Below are positions 42,902 to 45,377 of a stretch of DNA of 45,377 bases, in pieces. A program made the translations under genes and the position numbers. This DNA comes from Gemmatimonadales bacterium (GTDB taxonomy: Bacteria > Gemmatimonadota > Gemmatimonadetes > Palauibacterales > Palauibacteraceae). The DNA lies in NCBI GenBank assembly GCA_009841005.1, contig VXMR01000134.1, positions 1-45,377 of the forward strand. The letters run 5' to 3'. The notes below the pieces were generated by a model that worked only from the letters and a program-made list of their open reading frames with translations, did no database searches and was not told the origin of the DNA. Position 1 is the stretch's first letter. Every line of letters starts with the position of its first letter.

Positions 42902-44443
42902 TCAGGGGCGCGGGAAGAGCACGCCGCCCGGACGCACCGTCCGGAGCCCGGCCACGGACGGCTCGAGACGCGCGAAGGCCGGCGGCGATCCGTCACCTCC
43001 CAGCGTCCCCCAGAGTTCGGCGGCCTTCCGCGGGGTGAAGGGGGCGAGCATCGCGGCGACCGCACCGAGCGCCGCGATGAGCTGCGACAGCACTCCGTCG
43101 AGCGGACCCTCGTCCGCGCCCTCCTCGCGCTCCGCCTTCGCGAGCGCCCACGGTTTCGTCTCGTCCACGAACCCGTTCGCAGCGCGCACGACGTCGAACG
43201 CCGCCGCCAGCCCCTTGTGCAGCAGGTAGCCCTCCATCGCCGCGCGGTACTCCGCGAGGGCGGCCGCCGCCCTGTCCGCGAGTTCTCCGCCCCGCGCCGG
43301 GGGCACAGCCCCTCCGCGGTACCTGGAGACCATCGAGACCACGCGGTTCAGGAGGTTGCCGAGGTCGTTCGCGAGGTCCGTCGTGTAGCGGCGGTCGAAC
43401 TGCTCGATGAAGGCCTCCGTCGACGGGTAGTCGCGGTCGCCATCCCAGGGGACCTCCCGCAGCAGGAAGTACCGGAGCGCGTCCGGCCCGTGCCGTTCGA
43501 TGAGTTCGACGAGGCCCAGTTCCGTTCCCGCCGACTTCGAGAGCTTGGCCCCGCCGATCTTGATGAAGCCGTGCCCCCACACGCTCTTCGCCGGCTCCAC
43601 GCCCGCCGCGAGCAGCATCGCCGGCCAGTACACGCAGTGGAAGCGCGTGATGTCCTTGCCGATGATGTGGAGGTCCGCGGGCCAGAACTTCCCGAACGTC
43701 TCGCCGTCCGGATAGCCGATCGCCGTGATGTAGTTCGACAGCGCGTCGAACCACACGTAGACCGTATGCCCCTCATCCCCCGGAAAAGGGACGCCCCAGC
43801 GAATCCTGGAGCGGGAGGCGGAGATGTCGTCGAGTCCGGATTCCAGCAGCCGCGTGATCTCGTTGCGCCGCGTACGGGGCCGCACGGAGTCCGGATCGTT
43901 CCGCAGGCGTTCGAGGAGGGTGTCCCGGTAGTCGGAGAGCTTGAAGAACCAGTTCTCCTCCTCCGTCCACTCGATCTCGCGCCCGGGGTGGAGCGGGCAG
44001 CGCCCGTCCGCCAGTTCATCGTCCTTCTTGAAGGCTTCGCACCCGGCGCAGTAGTGGCCCTCGTACTTCGCGCGGCGGAAGTCCCCGTTCTCGGCGATCC
44101 GCTCCATGAGCGCGGTCACGCCGCGGTGGTGGCGCGGTTCCGAGGTCCGGATGAAGTCGTCGTTCGACAGGCCCAGGCGGCGCCAGACGTCCAGGAACGC
44201 CTCGGCGATCCGGTCGACCCATTCCGCGGGGGCCGATCCCTGCTTCTCCGCCTCCTGCTGGACCTTCTGCCCGTGCTCGTCCATCCCGATGAGGAAATGG
44301 ACGTCGTCCCCGCAGGCGCGCCGGTACCGGGCGACCACGTCGGCGCCGATCTTCTCGATCGCGTGTCCCAGGTGCGGGTCGCCGTTCGAGTAGTCGATCG
44401 CCGTCGTGAGATAGAATCGAGGCGCTGGGGGGGCTTCTGCCAC
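42902..44443 (-). CDS. metG: Methionyl-tRNA synthetase
   Basis: A 513-residue class I synthetase for tRNA-Met. HIGH appears as DPHLGHAIEKIGADVVARY and KMSKS as IGGAKLSKSAG; the catalytic insertion carries CAGCEAFKKDDEL plus CPLH, a single zinc knuckle; WFDALSNYITAIGYP and WPADLHIIGKDITRFHCVYWPAML are typical. There is no C-terminal tRNA-binding domain of the EMAP/Arc1p type. The GTG at 44443 sits seven bases after the RicT-like gene stop; the longer reading frame would overlap it. Methionine charging and the RicT-like gene are probably co-transcribed. Confidence 0.94.
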   Translation of the reverse strand: MAEAPPAPRFYLTTAIDYSNGDPHLGHAIEKIGADVVARYRRACGDDVHFLIGMDEHGQKVQQEAEKQGSAPAEWVDRIAEAFLDVWRRLGLSNDDFIRTSEPRHHRGVTALMERIAENGDFRRAKYEGHYCAGCEAFKKDDELADGRCPLHPGREIEWTEEENWFFKLSDYRDTLLERLRNDPDSVRPRTRRNEITRLLESGLDDISASRSRIRWGVPFPGDEGHTVYVWFDALSNYITAIGYPDGETFGKFWPADLHIIGKDITRFHCVYWPAMLLAAGVEPAKSVWGHGFIKIGGAKLSKSAGTELGLVELIERHGPDALRYFLLREVPWDGDRDYPSTEAFIEQFDRRYTTDLANDLGNLLNRVVSMVSRYRGGAVPPARGGELADRAAAALAEYRAAMEGYLLHKGLAAAFDVVRAANGFVDETKPWALAKAEREEGADEGPLDGVLSQLIAALGAVAAMLAPFTPRKAAELWGTLGGDGSPPAFARLEPSVAGLRTVRPGGVLFPRP

Positions 44444-44450
44444 GGGCTGC

Positions 44451-45377
44451 CTAGCTGCGGTCCAGTTCGGCGCGCCGCGCCGCGCGCCTCTCATCCTTCA
44501 ACTGCGCGAGCGGGATGGTGCGGGTCTCTCCGTCCCCCGCCTCGAGCGACACGGTCTCCTCGAACAGGTCCCACGACTTCACGTTCTCGCGGCCGTTGGC
44601 GGTTCGAATCGTCCGGCCGACGGGCGGGAAGCGCTTCTTCGCCTGCGTGTAAACGGCGTGCTCGTAGCGGAGGCAGTTCATGAGACGGCCGCAGGCGCCC
44701 GAAATCTGGCTCGGATTGAGGGAGAGGCCCTGGTCCTTGGCGAGCTGCAGCGTGACGGGTTCGATGGACGTGAGCCACGAGCGGCAGCAGAGTTCGCGGC
44801 GACAGCGGCCCAGCCCCCCGAGGCGGCGCGCCTCATCGCGGACTCCGATCTGCCGCAGATCGATCCGGGTCCGGAACGAGCGGGCCATGTCCCGCACGAG
44901 GGCGCGAAAGTCGACCCGCTTCTCCGCGGTGAAGTAGACCGTGAGCTTGTTGCGGTCCCACTGCCACTCCGCCTCGCTCACCTTCATCCGCAGCCGGTGC
45001 TTCATCGCGAGTTCGCGGGTGCGCCGGCGCACCTCGAGTTCCTGGTCGCGCAACTGCTGCAGCCGCAGGACGTCGGCCGGCGCGGCGCGGCGGATCACGC
45101 GGCGGGACGGCGGCGGGACGGCGCGTTCGCCCACGCTGTCGCAGCCCCCCTCACAGGCCAGGTCCCTGGCGGAGGCCGCGCGCTTCACCCACCCGATGTC
45201 CTGCCCTCGGTCGGCTTCCACGACGACGTACTCCCGCTCGGCCAGCGGGGGGACGCCGCTGAAGGCGAAGAAGTCGGAGCGAAGGCCCTTGAACTGGACC
45301 TCGAGGATCTGGCTCCGTCCGCCCGTCGCGGGACCCTGCGACGCGACGGGATCCGGCGTCGCCGCGGGGCTCGGGGG
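44451..45377 (-). CDS. ricT: PSP1-domain RicT/YaaT-like protein, N-terminus cut off
   Basis: The frame stays open to the right edge, so the true start lies outside the window; 308 residues are visible. A PSP1 domain covers ILEVQFKGLRSDFFAFSG through LAMKHRLRMKVSEAEWQWDRNKLTVYFTAEKRVDFRALVRDMA, and the Cys-rich part has RRELCCRSWL and GACGRLMNCLRYE. In Bacillus the homologue RicT joins the RicAFT complex, which binds iron-sulfur clusters and affects RNase Y; conserved Cys residues of that protein match those seen here. In an outer-membrane bacterium the partner proteins are uncertain. The visible N-terminus is Pro/Ala-rich before the domain. Confidence 0.85.
   Translation of the reverse strand, partial: PPSPAATPDPVASQGPATGGRSQILEVQFKGLRSDFFAFSGVPPLAEREYVVVEADRGQDIGWVKRAASARDLACEGGCDSVGERAVPPPSRRVIRRAAPADVLRLQQLRDQELEVRRRTRELAMKHRLRMKVSEAEWQWDRNKLTVYFTAEKRVDFRALVRDMARSFRTRIDLRQIGVRDEARRLGGLGRCRRELCCRSWLTSIEPVTLQLAKDQGLSLNPSQISGACGRLMNCLRYEHAVYTQAKKRFPPVGRTIRTANGRENVKSWDLFEETVSLEAGDGETRTIPLAQLKDERRAARRAELDRS

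Overview
This 45.4 kb window is GC-rich chromosomal DNA, densely packed with genes. Many junctions are 4-base stop/start overlaps (ATGA or GTGA), and GTG starts are common. The organism has an outer membrane, shown by a phosphate-porin-like barrel, a TonB-dependent receptor, an OmpA-family protein and lipoproteins. The gene set is consistent with a member of the Gemmatimonadota or a similar high-GC Gram-negative lineage: glutaminyl-tRNA synthetase with a YqeY tail, a RicT-MetG pair, and a PhoBR-PstSCAB-PhoU operon beside Ppk and Ppx. That assignment is inference; no rRNA or tRNA gene was found to confirm it.

Region 1 (1-4022): a leftward group of CPBP protease, OprO/P-like porin and a family 2 glycosyltransferase cut by the window edge. 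Divergent from it is a two-gene unit, a nitrilase-fold amidase overlapping an ammonia-type NAD synthase; together they may rebuild a glutamine-dependent NAD synthase.

Region 2 (4023-14547): a phosphate module. Two clusters of 11-bp-spaced GTCAC/GTTAC repeats (Pho-box-like) precede phoB-phoR-pstS-pstC-pstA-pstB-phoU. On the other strand lie ppk1 and a Ppx/GppA-HD phosphatase. The unit covers phosphate sensing, uptake, and polyphosphate synthesis and breakdown; the porin at 308-1372 may supply the outer-membrane step.

Region 3 (14659-22811): a secreted amidohydrolase and a cellulose-synthase-like glycosyltransferase (rightward), converging on a GT-C membrane glycosyltransferase with two small uncharacterised genes upstream of it. 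Then come a small orphan protein, an AT-richer 555-base gap without a convincing gene, a FabL-like short-chain dehydrogenase, a small membrane protein and a coiled-coil OmpA-family protein.

Region 4 (22901-28807): P5C dehydrogenase, a META-domain lipoprotein, then a phenylacetyl-CoA epoxidase operon in the order paaA-paaD-paaB-paaC-zinc ribbon. PaaD is split into its MIP18 domain and a separate zinc ribbon, and no paaE reductase is present. A small secreted-peptide gene and a strong intrinsic terminator follow.

Region 5 (28847-45377): glnS (with YqeY tail) overlapping a TonB receptor; proS; an M28 peptidase with an altered metal motif; an M50B-like membrane protein; a DUF402-membrane fusion joined to fadJ; a coiled-coil lipoprotein; an M23 peptidase; metG; and a ricT-like PSP1 gene cut by the right edge.

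No defence island, CRISPR array, prophage or insertion sequence is visible. I do not see a clearly novel multi-gene system. The most unusual items are the split PaaD, the 17-bp duplication at the paaB/paaC junction, the DUF402-membrane fusion, the secreted-peptide gene before the terminator, and the AT-richer gap.
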